Positions 16,736 through 25,171 of a stretch of DNA of 48,970 nt are shown here, piece by piece. Position 1 is the first letter of the stretch, and each line of letters opens with the position of its first letter. The notes under the pieces are model-generated. The model was not told the DNA's origin, made no database searches, and was given only the letters and a program-made list of their open reading frames with translations. Source of the stretch: Pelagibacterium lacus (GTDB taxonomy: Bacteria; Pseudomonadota; Alphaproteobacteria; Rhizobiales; Devosiaceae). The translations under genes were made by a program, and so were the position numbers. The stretch covers positions 1 through 48,970 of the forward strand of contig NZ_QQNH01000019.1 in NCBI RefSeq assembly GCF_003345525.1. Reading direction: 5' to 3'.

Positions 16736-16846
16736 CCCTTTTCAAAAAGGGGCGCGGGCACAAAAAAACTCCGCCGGGCAATGGCGGAGACACATCATCT
16801 AAACACTGACTCGCCGGGATACAAGCCTCGGCGGGAAAAAATTATC
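16736..16846 (-). promoter_or_regulatory. putative attenuator in the nspC leader
   Basis: Upstream of nspC on its own strand lies a -10-like GATAAT (16846-16841; weak -35) and then an intrinsic terminator: CTCCGCC (16789-16783), 7-nt loop, GGCGGAG (16775-16769), seven T (16768-16762). Nothing on this strand needs terminating there except the nspC leader itself. Two upstream segments compete: CCGCCG (16834-16829) can pair with the terminator's 3' arm, or with CGGCG (16816-16812), which itself can pair with the terminator's 5' arm. A further CCCTTTT/AAAAGGG hairpin (16751-16736) stands just before the AAGGAGG. This is a four-segment attenuation layout, responding perhaps to polyamines (inference). 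Confidence 0.5.
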
Positions 16847-16863
16847 CCTTTGTTCCCCAACGT

Positions 16864-16892
16864 TTGGCCCGGAGGCTCGGCTGGGCTAGAGA
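16864..16892 (+). promoter_or_regulatory. putative cobF promoter
   Basis: TTGGCC (16864-16869) and TAGAGA (16887-16892) at 17-bp spacing precede cobF by about 22 bp. The match is moderate. I see no cobalamin riboswitch (no B12-box or GCCACTG element) between here and the ATG, so control by B12 is not evident. Confidence 0.4.
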
Positions 16893-16914
16893 AGACCAAT
16901 CACGGGAAGACAGC

Positions 16915-17664
16915 ATGATGCGCACCATTTTCGTCATCGGGATCGGCACCGGAAATCCGGGACATATGACCGCGGACGGCATTGCAGCCCTGTGCAACGC
17001 CGATGTGGTGTTCGTGCCCACTAAGGGCGAGGAAAAGGCGCGCCTCGCCGCGGTCAGGCGCCAGATCATCGCGCGATATGGCGCAAAGCCGCGACTGGTC
17101 GAATTCGCGCTGCCGGTGCGGGACGAGACGGTGACGGACTATGCCGAGCGCGTCAGCGATTGGCACGAGGCGATTGCCGGCCAGTATCGCCATATGATCG
17201 CGGCCATGGGGGAAGGCGAAACCGGCGCGCTGCTCGTCTGGGGCGATCCGGGCCTCTACGATTCTACCCTGAGGATTCTCGAACGGGTCGCCGCCATGGG
17301 AGGACGGTTCACTCTGCGGGTCCTGCCGGGGATCACAGCCATCCAGGCCTTGACCGCGGCTTTTGCCATTCCGCTCAATACGGTCGGGAACCCGGTCCAT
17401 ATCACGACGGGACGGCTGCTTTCCCGGGGCTTTCCCGAGGGTGCGGACAGCGTCGTCGTTATGCTGGACGGCCGCAAGGCCTATGCGGCGCTCGATGCGA
17501 AGGACCTCTACATCTATTGGGCCGCCTATGTGGGGATGGACGAGGAAATCCTCATCGAAGGCCCGCTGGCCGAGACGCGCGACGCCATCACCGCCGCACG
17601 CGACGCAGCCAGGGCGCGGCATGGATGGGTGATGGATATCTATCTGCTGCGCAAGACCGTGTGA
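16915..17664 (+). CDS. cobF: precorrin-6A synthase (deacetylating)
   Basis: The 249-aa SAM-dependent tetrapyrrole methylase of the aerobic cobalamin pathway methylates precorrin-5 at C1 with loss of acetate, giving precorrin-6A. The N-terminal glycine loop GIGTGNPGHMT (residues 9-19), the WGDPGLYDSTLRILERV segment near 105 and VLPGITAIQALTAAF near 137 are typical. The length fits CobF and not other methylases. GGGAAG lies before ATGATG at 16915/16918; either ATG may be used. It is the first gene of the cob operon and is separated from cobG by 49 bp, the widest gap in the cluster. Confidence 0.95.
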   Translation: MMRTIFVIGIGTGNPGHMTADGIAALCNADVVFVPTKGEEKARLAAVRRQIIARYGAKPRLVEFALPVRDETVTDYAERVSDWHEAIAGQYRHMIAAMGEGETGALLVWGDPGLYDSTLRILERVAAMGGRFTLRVLPGITAIQALTAAFAIPLNTVGNPVHITTGRLLSRGFPEGADSVVVMLDGRKAYAALDAKDLYIYWAAYVGMDEEILIEGPLAETRDAITAARDAARARHGWVMDIYLLRKTV

Positions 17665-17713
17665 CGGCGCCGCAGGGCCTATCTCCGGCTTCTGCGGCTT
17701 GGTAAGAGAAACC

Positions 17714-18985
17714 ATGAACGCGCATCCCTTTTCCCCGCCCCTGCCGCGCGGCGCCTGTCCGACGCTGGAAACGCCCATGGCGGTCGCGGACGGGCTTCTC
17801 GCCCGCTTCCGCCCCGTCGAGGGGCTTTCCCCCCGGCAGGCCCGCGCGCTGGGCACGGCAGCCGAGGTCCATGGCAATGGGCTGATCGAAGTGACGGCGC
17901 GCGGCAACCTCCAGGTGCGGGGGCTGACGCCGGAGAGCGCCGCTGGATTTCGGGCGGATCTGGCGGCGGCAGGTATTGCCGCGCAACCGGCTCCAGCCAT
18001 CGAGATATCGCCACTGGCGGGGGATGACCCCAAGGAGCGTACCGATCCCCGGCCACTGGCCCACGCCCTGCGCACGGTGTGCAACGCGGCGCTGGACGGC
18101 GCGCCGCTCTCGCCCAAGCTGTCGATCGTGCTGATCACCGGCGGTCAGGTGCTGCTCGATGGGCTCAAGGCCGATATCCGCCTTGTGGCGCACCAAGACC
18201 GCTGGGGGCTGGAACTGGGCGGCACGATGCTGGGCGCGCTGCCGGAGCGTGCCGTTCCCGCTGCGGTGGCGACGATTCTGGCGCTGCTGCAAAAGCACGG
18301 ACCACGGGCCCGGGCGACCGATCTGGCGCCCGGTGAGGTCGTTCATATCCTCGGTGGGCTGGCGCCGCTCGCCCATGCCGATATCCGCCCTCCGAACGCC
18401 ATGCCGGGGCCGCTCAGCCTCACATCCGGTTCCCCTGCCCTGCGCATCGGCCTGCCCTTCGGCCAGGTCCGCGGGCGGCACCTGGAGGAACTGGCGCAGA
18501 TCATGGAGGCGTACGGGATAGCCGAAGCCCGCCCGGCGCCGGACAGGACGCTGATCCTGCTGGGCTTTTCCGCCGGAGCCTTGCGCGATCTGGCGCCGGC
18601 GCTCGCGGCGCGGGGCTGGTGGACGCGGCCCGAAGCGGCCGGCACGGGCCTCTCGATCTGCTCTGGCGCCGAGCGCGGACCGGACGGCATCATCCAGTCG
18701 GCCGAACTGGCCCAGGCGCTTTGCGCCGCCGCGCCCGGGCTGATCGACGGATCGTTCCACATCCATGTCGCGACCTGCGACAAGGGTTGCCCGCATGCGG
18801 GGCGGCCGGGCGTGGTGCTGGACGGCCAGCGGCTGCGGCTCTATCGCGATGCGACCAGAAAGCCGTTTGCAACGCTCGACCCGGGGGCTATGGAAGCGTC
18901 CATCCGTTCACTGGCCCGGCGAATCCGCGACCACCGCCAACCCGGCGAGTCGACGCTTTCGGTTCTGGGCCGACTGGGGGAATGA
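17714..18985 (+). CDS. cobG: precorrin-3B synthase
   Basis: The 423-aa iron-sulfur mono-oxygenase related to sulfite/nitrite reductases uses O2 to make precorrin-3B, the step that marks the aerobic pathway. It has two ferredoxin-like half domains (GNGLIEVTARGNLQVRGL near 58 and LRIGLPFGQVRG near 245) and the C-terminal cluster motif SICSGAERG ... HVATCDKGCPHAG, whose cysteines bind the 4Fe-4S cluster near residues 316-363. I start at the ATG at 17714 with AAGAGA just before it; a TTG at 17699 is in frame. Its end overlaps the ATG pair of cobH. Confidence 0.93.
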   Translation: MNAHPFSPPLPRGACPTLETPMAVADGLLARFRPVEGLSPRQARALGTAAEVHGNGLIEVTARGNLQVRGLTPESAAGFRADLAAAGIAAQPAPAIEISPLAGDDPKERTDPRPLAHALRTVCNAALDGAPLSPKLSIVLITGGQVLLDGLKADIRLVAHQDRWGLELGGTMLGALPERAVPAAVATILALLQKHGPRARATDLAPGEVVHILGGLAPLAHADIRPPNAMPGPLSLTSGSPALRIGLPFGQVRGRHLEELAQIMEAYGIAEARPAPDRTLILLGFSAGALRDLAPALAARGWWTRPEAAGTGLSICSGAERGPDGIIQSAELAQALCAAAPGLIDGSFHIHVATCDKGCPHAGRPGVVLDGQRLRLYRDATRKPFATLDPGAMEASIRSLARRIRDHRQPGESTLSVLGRLGE

Positions 18986-19617
18986 TGACCGACTACGACT
19001 ATATCCGGGACGGGACCGAAATCTATCGCCAGTCCTTTTCCATCATCCGGGCCGAGGCCGACCTCGGCCGGTTTTCCGAAGAGGAGGCCGACATCGCGGT
19101 GCGGATGATCCATGCCTGCGGCATGGTGGAAGCGGCGCAACACTTTCATTTTTCACAAGGATTCGTCACCGCTGCCCGCACGGCGCTGGAGCGCGGCAAG
19201 CCGATCTTCACCGATGCCGAGATGGTGGCGCGCGGTGTCACCCGGGCCCGCCTGCCGGGCGACAATGAAGTGATCTGCGAAGTGCACAACCCGGAAACCC
19301 CTTATCTTGCACAGGATTACGGGACGACCCGCTCGGCGGCGGCGCTCCATATCTGGCTGCCGCGCATGGAGGGCGCGGTGGTGGCGATCGGCAATGCGCC
19401 CACCGCCCTGTTCCACCTCCTCGAGCTATTGCGCGACGGCGCGCCCAGGCCGGCGGCGATCATCGGCATGCCGGTGGGCTTCGTCGGGGCGGCGGAGTCG
19501 AAACAGGCGCTCAGGGACAATTCCTATGGCGTTCCCTTCGCCATCGTCACGGGGCGGCTGGGGGGGAGCGCCATGACGGCGGCGGCGCTCAATGCGCTGG
19601 CGAGGCCGGGGATATGA
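18985..19617 (+). CDS. cobH: precorrin-8X methylmutase
   Basis: The 210-aa enzyme moves a methyl group from C11 to C12 to convert precorrin-8X to hydrogenobyrinate. Recognisable are DYIRDGTEIYRQSFSIIRAEADL at the N-terminus, the active-site histidine region VRMIHACGMVEAA (H near 41), DAEMVARGV, and the GNAPTALFHLLELL plus GMPVGFVGAAESKQAL loops near 130-165. Two adjacent ATGs (18982, 18985) overlap the cobG stop; GGGGGA is better placed for 18985. It is translationally coupled to both neighbours. Confidence 0.95.
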   Translation: MTDYDYIRDGTEIYRQSFSIIRAEADLGRFSEEEADIAVRMIHACGMVEAAQHFHFSQGFVTAARTALERGKPIFTDAEMVARGVTRARLPGDNEVICEVHNPETPYLAQDYGTTRSAAALHIWLPRMEGAVVAIGNAPTALFHLLELLRDGAPRPAAIIGMPVGFVGAAESKQALRDNSYGVPFAIVTGRLGGSAMTAAALNALARPGI

Positions 19618-20348
19618 CGGCGTCCCGAGGCCGGCTGATCGGCGTGGGCACCGGCCCCGGCGACCCGGAATTGCTGACGTTGAAGGCGGTGCGGGCGATC
19701 GGGGAAGCCGATGTGATCGCGCATTTCCTCAAGCGCGGCCGGGCCGGCAATGCGCGGACAATCGTCGCGCCGCACTGGCGGCAGGAGGCGATCGAATTGC
19801 CGCTGGCCTATCCGGTAACGACGGAAATGGACCGGCATGGGGAAGACTACAAGACGCAGATCGGTGCGTTTTTCGACGATGCGGCGGCGCGGATTGCGAT
19901 TCATCTCGATGCCGGCCGGTCGGTGGTGGTGCTGTCGGAGGGCGATCCCTTCTTTTACGGCTCCTACATGCACGTTCACGCGCGATTGGCCCCACATTAC
20001 CAGACCGAAGTGGTGCCGGGGATAACTTCCTTGTCCGGATGCTGGTCGCAGGCCGGGGTGCCGCTGATGCAGGGGGACGATATTTTCACCGTATTGCCCG
20101 GAACGCTTGAGGTTTCGGTGCTTGCGGCGCGGCTGGCGGAGACCGATAGCGCGGTGATCATGAAGGTGGGGCGCAACCTGCCCAAGATTCGCCAAGCGCT
20201 TGTGGCGGCTGGGAAAATGGACGGCGCGATCTATGTGGAGCGCGGGACGATGGCCGATGCCGTGGTGCAGCGCCTGGCCGAGCGCGACGACGCCCCGGCC
20301 CCCTATTTCAGCCAGGTCCTGGTGCCGGGCTGGAAGGACCGGCCATGA
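19614..20348 (+). CDS. cobI: precorrin-2 C20-methyltransferase
   Basis: The 244-aa SAM-dependent methylase converts precorrin-2 to precorrin-3A. It shows LIGVGTGPGDPELLTLKAVRAI at residues 7-28, the SEGDPFFYGSYMHVHARL block near 103-120 and VVPGITSLSGCWSQAGVPL near 130, which separate CobI from the other tetrapyrrole methylases. The ATGA overlap with cobH and with cobJ indicates strict co-translation. Codon use is strongly GC3-rich like its neighbours. Confidence 0.95.
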   Translation: MTASRGRLIGVGTGPGDPELLTLKAVRAIGEADVIAHFLKRGRAGNARTIVAPHWRQEAIELPLAYPVTTEMDRHGEDYKTQIGAFFDDAAARIAIHLDAGRSVVVLSEGDPFFYGSYMHVHARLAPHYQTEVVPGITSLSGCWSQAGVPLMQGDDIFTVLPGTLEVSVLAARLAETDSAVIMKVGRNLPKIRQALVAAGKMDGAIYVERGTMADAVVQRLAERDDAPAPYFSQVLVPGWKDRP

Positions 20349-21109
20349 GCGGCGTGCTGTATGTGATCGGGCTAGGGCCCGGAAATGAAAGGCAAATTAC
20401 GCCCGAGGCGCGCGAGGCGATCGCGAAATCGAGCCATTTTTTCGGCTATAAACCCTATGTGGAGCGGCTCCAATTGCGGGCCGACCAGACCGCCGTGCCA
20501 TCGGACAATCGCGAGGAGCTCGACCGGGCCGGAGCGGCGCTGACGCTGGCGGCGGAGGGCAAGACCGTGGCGGTGGTCTCGGGGGGCGACCCGGGAATTT
20601 TCGCAATGGCATCAGCGGTTTGCGAGGCGATCGACACGGGGCCCGAGGCCTGGAAAACCGTGGCGCTGCGGGTGGTGCCGGGGGTGACGGCGATGCTGGC
20701 GCTGGCGGCGAAAGTGGGGGCGCCGCTGGGGGCGGATTTTTGCACCATTTCGCTCTCGGACAACCTAAAGCCCTGGAATATAATCGAAAAACGCCTCAGG
20801 CTGGCGGCAGAGGCGGAATTCTCCATCGCGATCTACAATCCGATCTCCAAGGCGCGGCCCTGGCAATTGGATAAGGCTTTCAATATCTTACGCGAGATTC
20901 TGCCGGGCGAGATTCCGGTGGTCATCGGACAGGCCATCGGGCGTCCAAACGAGGCGATTGTGGTCACGACACTGGAAAAAGTCCGCGCACAACAGGCGAA
21001 TATGGCCTCGACATTGCTGATTGGAACACGCTTGTGGCGTGTAATTAGCATTTATAACGCGCCATGTGTGGTCTACGCGCCGCGCTCCGTCCCGGGGGGT
21101 GAAAAATGA
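20345..21109 (+). CDS. cobJ: precorrin-3B C17-methyltransferase
   Basis: The 254-aa SAM-dependent methylase methylates C17 with ring contraction to give precorrin-4. It shows VIGLGPGNERQITPEAREAI at 6-25, FFGYKPYVERL, VSGGDPGIFAMASAVCEAI near 79 and VVPGVTAMLALAAKVGAPLGADFCTISLSDNLKPW, a CobJ signature. Overlaps of 4 bp occur at both ends. Its last 100 bp contain AT-rich, rare codons (GTA, ATT, TAT around 21040-21060), unlike the rest of the operon. cobK, which usually follows cobJ in this order, is absent. Confidence 0.95.
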   Translation: MSGVLYVIGLGPGNERQITPEAREAIAKSSHFFGYKPYVERLQLRADQTAVPSDNREELDRAGAALTLAAEGKTVAVVSGGDPGIFAMASAVCEAIDTGPEAWKTVALRVVPGVTAMLALAAKVGAPLGADFCTISLSDNLKPWNIIEKRLRLAAEAEFSIAIYNPISKARPWQLDKAFNILREILPGEIPVVIGQAIGRPNEAIVVTTLEKVRAQQANMASTLLIGTRLWRVISIYNAPCVVYAPRSVPGGEK

Positions 21110-22317
21110 ACGAACGCTGGCTGACCATAGTGGGGATCGGGGAGGACGGCCTCGACGGGCTGACCGACCTCACCAAGGCGCGAATCGCCGACGCGGAAGT
21201 GGTGTTCGGCGGGCAGCGGCATCTGGAGATGATCGCCGGGATGAACCTCGCCGAGCAGCGGCGCTGGCAATCGCCCATCGAGATTTCGGTGGAGGAGGTG
21301 GCGCGGCTGCGCGGGCGCAAGAAGGTGTGCGTGCTGGCCAGCGGCGACCCGTTCCATTTCGGCATCGGGGCGACGCTGGCGCGGCTGATCCCCGGACGGG
21401 AGATGCGGGTCATCACCTCCCCCTCTGCCTTCTCGCTGGCGGCGGCGCGGATGGGCTGGGCCTTGCAGGAGGTGACGGTGCTCTCGCTGCACGGGCGCCC
21501 CATCGAGCTGGTGCGGCGGCATCTGCATGAGGGGCGCAAGATATTGGCGCTGACCTCGGATGGCGAGGGGCCGGCGGAGATCGCGGCGCTGCTGGACGAG
21601 GCCGGGTTCGGACCGAGCGGGCTGACGGTGCTCGAAGCCTTGGGCGGACCGCGCGAGCGGGTGCGCGACACCACGGCCGCCGATTTCGACCTCGAAGGGG
21701 TTTCGCCCCTCAACGTGCTGGCCATCACGGTGCGGGCCGGGGCCGGCGCGCGCATGCTGCCGCTGACGCCGGGCCTGCCGGACGACTGGTTCGACCATGA
21801 CGGGCAGATCACCAAGCGCGAGGTGCGCGCGCTGACGCTGGCGGCGCTGGCGCCACGGCGCGGGGAGACCCTGTGGGATATCGGCGCCGGCTCGGGCTCG
21901 GTGGCCATCGAATGGATGCTGATGGACCCTTCGCTCGCGGCCATCGCCATCGAGCACGTGCCCGAGCGGATCGACCGCATCGCCGAGAACGCGGCGCAAC
22001 TGGGCGTGCCGGGGCTGACGATCCGGCGCGGCAAGGCCCCCGAGGCGCTGGACACACTGCCCGCCCCGGACGCGATCTTCATCGGCGGCGGGGGAATCGA
22101 TGACGGGGTGGTGGACGCCGCGATCGAAGCGCTGAAGCCCGGCGGGCGGCTGGTGGCCAATGCGGTGACGCTGGAAATGGAAGCCCTGCTGGTGCTGTTG
22201 CAGCAGCAGATGGGCGGAAGCCTCACCCGCTTGCAGATCGCGCGGGCCGAAACGCTGGGCACGATGAGCGGGTGGCGCCCGGCCATGCCGATCACCCAAT
22301 GGGCCTGGACCAAATGA
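21106..22317 (+). CDS. cobL: precorrin-6Y C5,15-methyltransferase (decarboxylating)
   Basis: The 403-aa fusion protein has an N-terminal CbiE-type tetrapyrrole methylase domain (about 1-200: [44 protein letters not shown]) and a C-terminal CbiT-type Rossmann methylase (about 225-400: [17 protein letters not shown] with D258 in motif I, then [18 protein letters not shown]). It methylates C5 and C15 and decarboxylates the C12 acetate to give precorrin-8X. Its direct substrate, precorrin-6B, needs the CobK reductase, which is not in this window. It is coupled to cobJ and cobM by ATGA overlaps. Confidence 0.95.
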   Translation: MNERWLTIVGIGEDGLDGLTDLTKARIADAEVVFGGQRHLEMIAGMNLAEQRRWQSPIEISVEEVARLRGRKKVCVLASGDPFHFGIGATLARLIPGREMRVITSPSAFSLAAARMGWALQEVTVLSLHGRPIELVRRHLHEGRKILALTSDGEGPAEIAALLDEAGFGPSGLTVLEALGGPRERVRDTTAADFDLEGVSPLNVLAITVRAGAGARMLPLTPGLPDDWFDHDGQITKREVRALTLAALAPRRGETLWDIGAGSGSVAIEWMLMDPSLAAIAIEHVPERIDRIAENAAQLGVPGLTIRRGKAPEALDTLPAPDAIFIGGGGIDDGVVDAAIEALKPGGRLVANAVTLEMEALLVLLQQQMGGSLTRLQIARAETLGTMSGWRPAMPITQWAWTK

Positions 22318-23072
22318 GCGTCCATTTCATCGGCGCCGGCCCCGGCGCCGCCGACCTGATCACCGTGCGCGGACGCGACCTGCTGGCCCGGTGCCCGGTG
22401 TGCCTTTATGCCGGGTCCATCGTGCCCAAGGCGATGCTGGACTGGTGCCCGCCCGGGGCGCGGCTGGTCGACACCGCCCCGCTGTCGCTGGACGAGATCG
22501 AGGCCGAATATCTGGCGGCAGACGCCAATGGGTTGGAGGTGGCGCGGCTGCATTCGGGCGATCTCTCGATGTGGAGCGCGGTGGCCGAACAGATCCGGCG
22601 CCTCAAGGCGCATGGCATCGCCTATACGCTGACGCCGGGGGTGCCGGCCTTCGCGGCGGCGGCGGCGGCGCTGGGGGAAGAGCTCACCAAGCCGGGACTG
22701 GCGCAGAGCCTCGTCCTGACGCGGGTTTCCGGGCGGGCCTCGCCCATGCCGGAACGCGAAACGCTGGGGCGGTTCGGGGCGACTGGGGCGACGCTGGCCA
22801 TCCATCTGGCCATCCATGCCATCGACCGGGTGGTGGACGAGCTGACCCCGCTCTATGGCCCTGATTGCCCGGTGGCCGTGGTCGCCTGGGCGAGCTGGGA
22901 GACGGAGCGCATCGTCCGGGGCACGCTGGGCGATATCGCGGCAAGGCTCGCGGCGGACCCGATCGAGCGCACGGCGATCATCTTCGTCGGCCCGACGCTG
23001 GACGCCGAGGGGTTCGAGAACAGCGCGCTCTACGACGCGGCCTATCAGCGGCGGTTCCGGGGCCGCGAATAG
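22314..23072 (+). CDS. cobM: precorrin-4 C11-methyltransferase
   Basis: The 252-aa SAM-dependent methylase converts precorrin-4 to precorrin-5. Diagnostic stretches are [22 protein letters not shown] (3-24), [39 protein letters not shown] near 80, [19 protein letters not shown] and [18 protein letters not shown] near 180. The ATG at 22314 overlaps the cobL stop. It is the last cob gene here; 200 bp of repeat-bearing DNA follow, so further cobalamin genes (cobK, the cobNST chelatase, adenosylation and nucleotide-loop genes) must lie elsewhere. Confidence 0.95.
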   Translation: MSVHFIGAGPGAADLITVRGRDLLARCPVCLYAGSIVPKAMLDWCPPGARLVDTAPLSLDEIEAEYLAADANGLEVARLHSGDLSMWSAVAEQIRRLKAHGIAYTLTPGVPAFAAAAAALGEELTKPGLAQSLVLTRVSGRASPMPERETLGRFGATGATLAIHLAIHAIDRVVDELTPLYGPDCPVAVVAWASWETERIVRGTLGDIAARLAADPIERTAIIFVGPTLDAEGFENSALYDAAYQRRFRGRE

Positions 23073-23169
23073 GCCGATTGCCTTTGTGGTGCGTTCCAGC
23101 GCACCATCGGGGCGACGATTCCGCAATCTTGCAGCGATGGCCCGATGACCGCCGAACCCCGATCCGCGC

Positions 23170-23272
23170 TAGAGTCCGATTTCGCTTCGTTGAATCGGAA
23201 TCAGACTCCAAGTCTTTATTTTATCGTGAAATCGAACCGGAAAAGTCTGCAACTTTTCCTGATCTCACTCTA
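23170..23272 (+). repeat. dispersed intergenic repeat, copy A
   Basis: This roughly 100-bp element has an imperfect inverted repeat at its left end (GAGTCCGATT against AATCGGA and GACTC) and the blocks TTATTTTATCG (23216-23226), GAACCGGAAAA (23234-23244) and ACTTTTCCTG (23252-23261). The same blocks, in the same order and strand, recur at 44388-44460. Such elements are widespread between genes of Hyphomicrobiales. Here it ends directly against the start codon of the PAP2 gene. Confidence 0.75.
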
Positions 23273-23974
23273 ATGCGCACCAGACGCTTCCTGGTTTCCG
23301 AGTATGCCGTCCTCGTCGCGCTGGGGCTGGCCAGCCTGCTGGCGCTGGTGTTTTTCGACATCGCCGACAATGTGATGGAGGGCAATACGCGCGAGGCGGA
23401 CATGGCGGTGCTCAACCTGTTCCGGGTGCCCGGCGACCCGTCGCAGATCATCGGGCCGGTGTGGCTGCACGAGGCGGTGCGCGACCTCACGGCGCTGGGC
23501 AGCGGCACGGTGCTGACCATCATCGTCACCATGGCGGCGCTGTGCCTCCTGCTGCTCAACCAGAGGCGCGGGGCGGTGCTGATCGTCGTCGCGACGCTGA
23601 GCGGGACGCTGCTCTCCAATACGCTCAAGCTCGGCTATGCCCGCGAGCGGCCCGATTTCGAAACCATTTATGCGACGCTCACCAACAGCTTCCCCTCGGG
23701 CCACGCCATGCTGAGCGCGGTGACCTTCCTGACGCTGGGCGCGCTGCTGGCCCGGTTCGCCGGGCCGTTGCGGCTCAAGATCTTCCTGTTCGCGGCGGCC
23801 ATCGTGCTGACCCTCGCCATCGGCGCCAGCCGCATCTTTCTCGGCGTCCACTATCCCAGCGACGTGATGGCCGGATGGGCGCTGGGCGCCGCATGGGCCC
23901 TGATGTGGAGCGGGGTGGCCGCGTTCCTGCAACGGCGGCGGATGCTCTCCGGTCTGGGCAAGGGCCAAGATTAG
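23273..23974 (+). CDS. PAP2-superfamily membrane phosphatase
   Basis: The 233-aa integral membrane protein has six predicted helices and carries the three phosphatase motifs: KLGYARERPDF (KX6RP, about residues 122-132), NSFPSGHAM (PSGH, about 141-149) and SRIFLGVHYPSDVMAGW (SRX5HX3D, about 188-204). Members dephosphorylate undecaprenyl pyrophosphate, phosphatidate or lipid A; which applies is not evident. The ATG at 23273 lies directly at the end of a dispersed repeat and lacks a normal ribosome-binding site, so the repeat may have replaced the native leader, or translation may begin otherwise. It is not clearly part of the cob or yej operons. Confidence 0.85.
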   Translation: MRTRRFLVSEYAVLVALGLASLLALVFFDIADNVMEGNTREADMAVLNLFRVPGDPSQIIGPVWLHEAVRDLTALGSGTVLTIIVTMAALCLLLLNQRRGAVLIVVATLSGTLLSNTLKLGYARERPDFETIYATLTNSFPSGHAMLSAVTFLTLGALLARFAGPLRLKIFLFAAAIVLTLAIGASRIFLGVHYPSDVMAGWALGAAWALMWSGVAAFLQRRRMLSGLGKGQD

Positions 23975-24040
23975 GCTTGGCCAAGCTGGGGCAAATCGGA
24001 CATGGTTGGCTCCTGACACGCAATCGGACCGGGAGCCCTG

Positions 24041-25171
24041 ATGGCCGCCTACATATTGCGCCGCCTGTTGCTGATGATCCCGACGGTGCTGGGGATCATG
24101 GTGGTGAGTTTCCTCGTCGTCCAGTTCGCGCCGGGCGGGCCGGTGGAGCAGGCCATCGCCCGGTTCTCGGGCACCGAGGTTTCGGCGCTGTCGCGGGTGA
24201 CCGGCTCGGCGCAGGGGGATTTTTCCGGCCAGAGCGGGGTCGACACCTCGGGGGCGAGCGCGGCGGGCAGCGGCAACGAGGTGCAATCGACCTATCGCGG
24301 GGCGCGCGGGCTCTCACCGCGCTTCATCGCCCAACTCGAGGCGCAATACGGCTTCGACCGGCCACCGGTCGAGCGGTTCTTCAAGATGATGGGCGACTAT
24401 CTGCGCTTCGATTTCGGGCGATCGTATTTCCGCGACATCTCGGTGATCGACCTGGTCAAGGAAAAGATGCCGGTCTCGATCTCGCTGGGGCTGTGGATGA
24501 CGCTGATCTCCTACGGGATATCGATCCCCCTCGGCATCGCCAAGGCGGTGCGGGACGGGTCGCGGTTCGACATCTGGACCTCGGGGGTGGTGATCGTCGG
24601 CTATGCCATACCGGGCTTCCTGTTCGCGATCCTTTTGATCGTCCTCTTCGCCGGGGGGAGCTTCTGGTCGCTGTTTCCCTTGCGCGGGCTGACCTCGCCC
24701 GGCTTTGCCGCCATGCCGTGGTATCAGCAGATCCTCGACTATGCCTGGCACATGACGCTGCCCATCGCCGCCATGGCGCTGGGGGCGTTCGCGACGACGA
24801 CGCTGCTGACCAAGAATTCCTTCCTCGACGAAATCCGCAAGCAATATGTGGTGACGGCGCGCGCCAAGGGGCTGAGCGAGAACCGGGTGCTGTACGGCCA
24901 TGTGTTCCGCAACGCCATGCTGATCATCATCGCCGGGTTTCCGGGCGCGTTCATCGGGGCGTTCTTCGGCGGGTCGCTGCTGATCGAGACCATTTTCTCG
25001 CTGGACGGGCTGGGGCTGTTGGGCTTCCAGTCGGTGGTGACGCGGGATTATCCGGTGGTGTTCGCCACGCTCTATATCTTCTCGCTGGTCGGGCTGGTGC
25101 TGGGGCTGGTATCCGACCTCACCTATATGTGGATCGATCCACGGATCGATTTCGAGACGCGGGGGGTCTAG
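24041..25171 (+). CDS. yejB: peptide/microcin C ABC importer, permease YejB type
   Basis: The 376-aa inner-membrane permease of the oligopeptide family has an N-terminal membrane helix ([31 protein letters not shown]), a periplasmic Ser/Gly-rich insert at about 44-85 typical of YejB, and a binding-protein-dependent transport domain from about 125 with the coupling motif [29 protein letters not shown] near 265-293. A GGGAG ribosome-binding site precedes the ATG, but GGCTCC at 24008-24013 can pair with it. It is the first gene of a yejB-yejE-antitoxin-toxin-yejF-yejA run. The E. coli homologue imports peptides and microcin C; here small peptides are the likely cargo. Confidence 0.94.
   Translation: MAAYILRRLLLMIPTVLGIMVVSFLVVQFAPGGPVEQAIARFSGTEVSALSRVTGSAQGDFSGQSGVDTSGASAAGSGNEVQSTYRGARGLSPRFIAQLEAQYGFDRPPVERFFKMMGDYLRFDFGRSYFRDISVIDLVKEKMPVSISLGLWMTLISYGISIPLGIAKAVRDGSRFDIWTSGVVIVGYAIPGFLFAILLIVLFAGGSFWSLFPLRGLTSPGFAAMPWYQQILDYAWHMTLPIAAMALGAFATTTLLTKNSFLDEIRKQYVVTARAKGLSENRVLYGHVFRNAMLIIIAGFPGAFIGAFFGGSLLIETIFSLDGLGLLGFQSVVTRDYPVVFATLYIFSLVGLVLGLVSDLTYMWIDPRIDFETRGV

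Noticed and set aside
16743-16799. 18-codon leader peptide overlapping the nspC terminator (minus strand)
   Set aside because: It has no ribosome-binding site, runs through the T-tract and shows no run of regulatory codons; probably chance.
16712-16914. Cobalamin riboswitch before cobF
   Set aside because: No B12-box, no GCCACTG element and too little space; the only strong structure is on the minus strand and faces nspC.
21045-23126. Long antisense open frame (693 codons) opposite cobL and cobM
   Set aside because: It is a shadow of GC3-rich coding sequence; composition is Arg/Pro/Ser-rich and no domain is visible.
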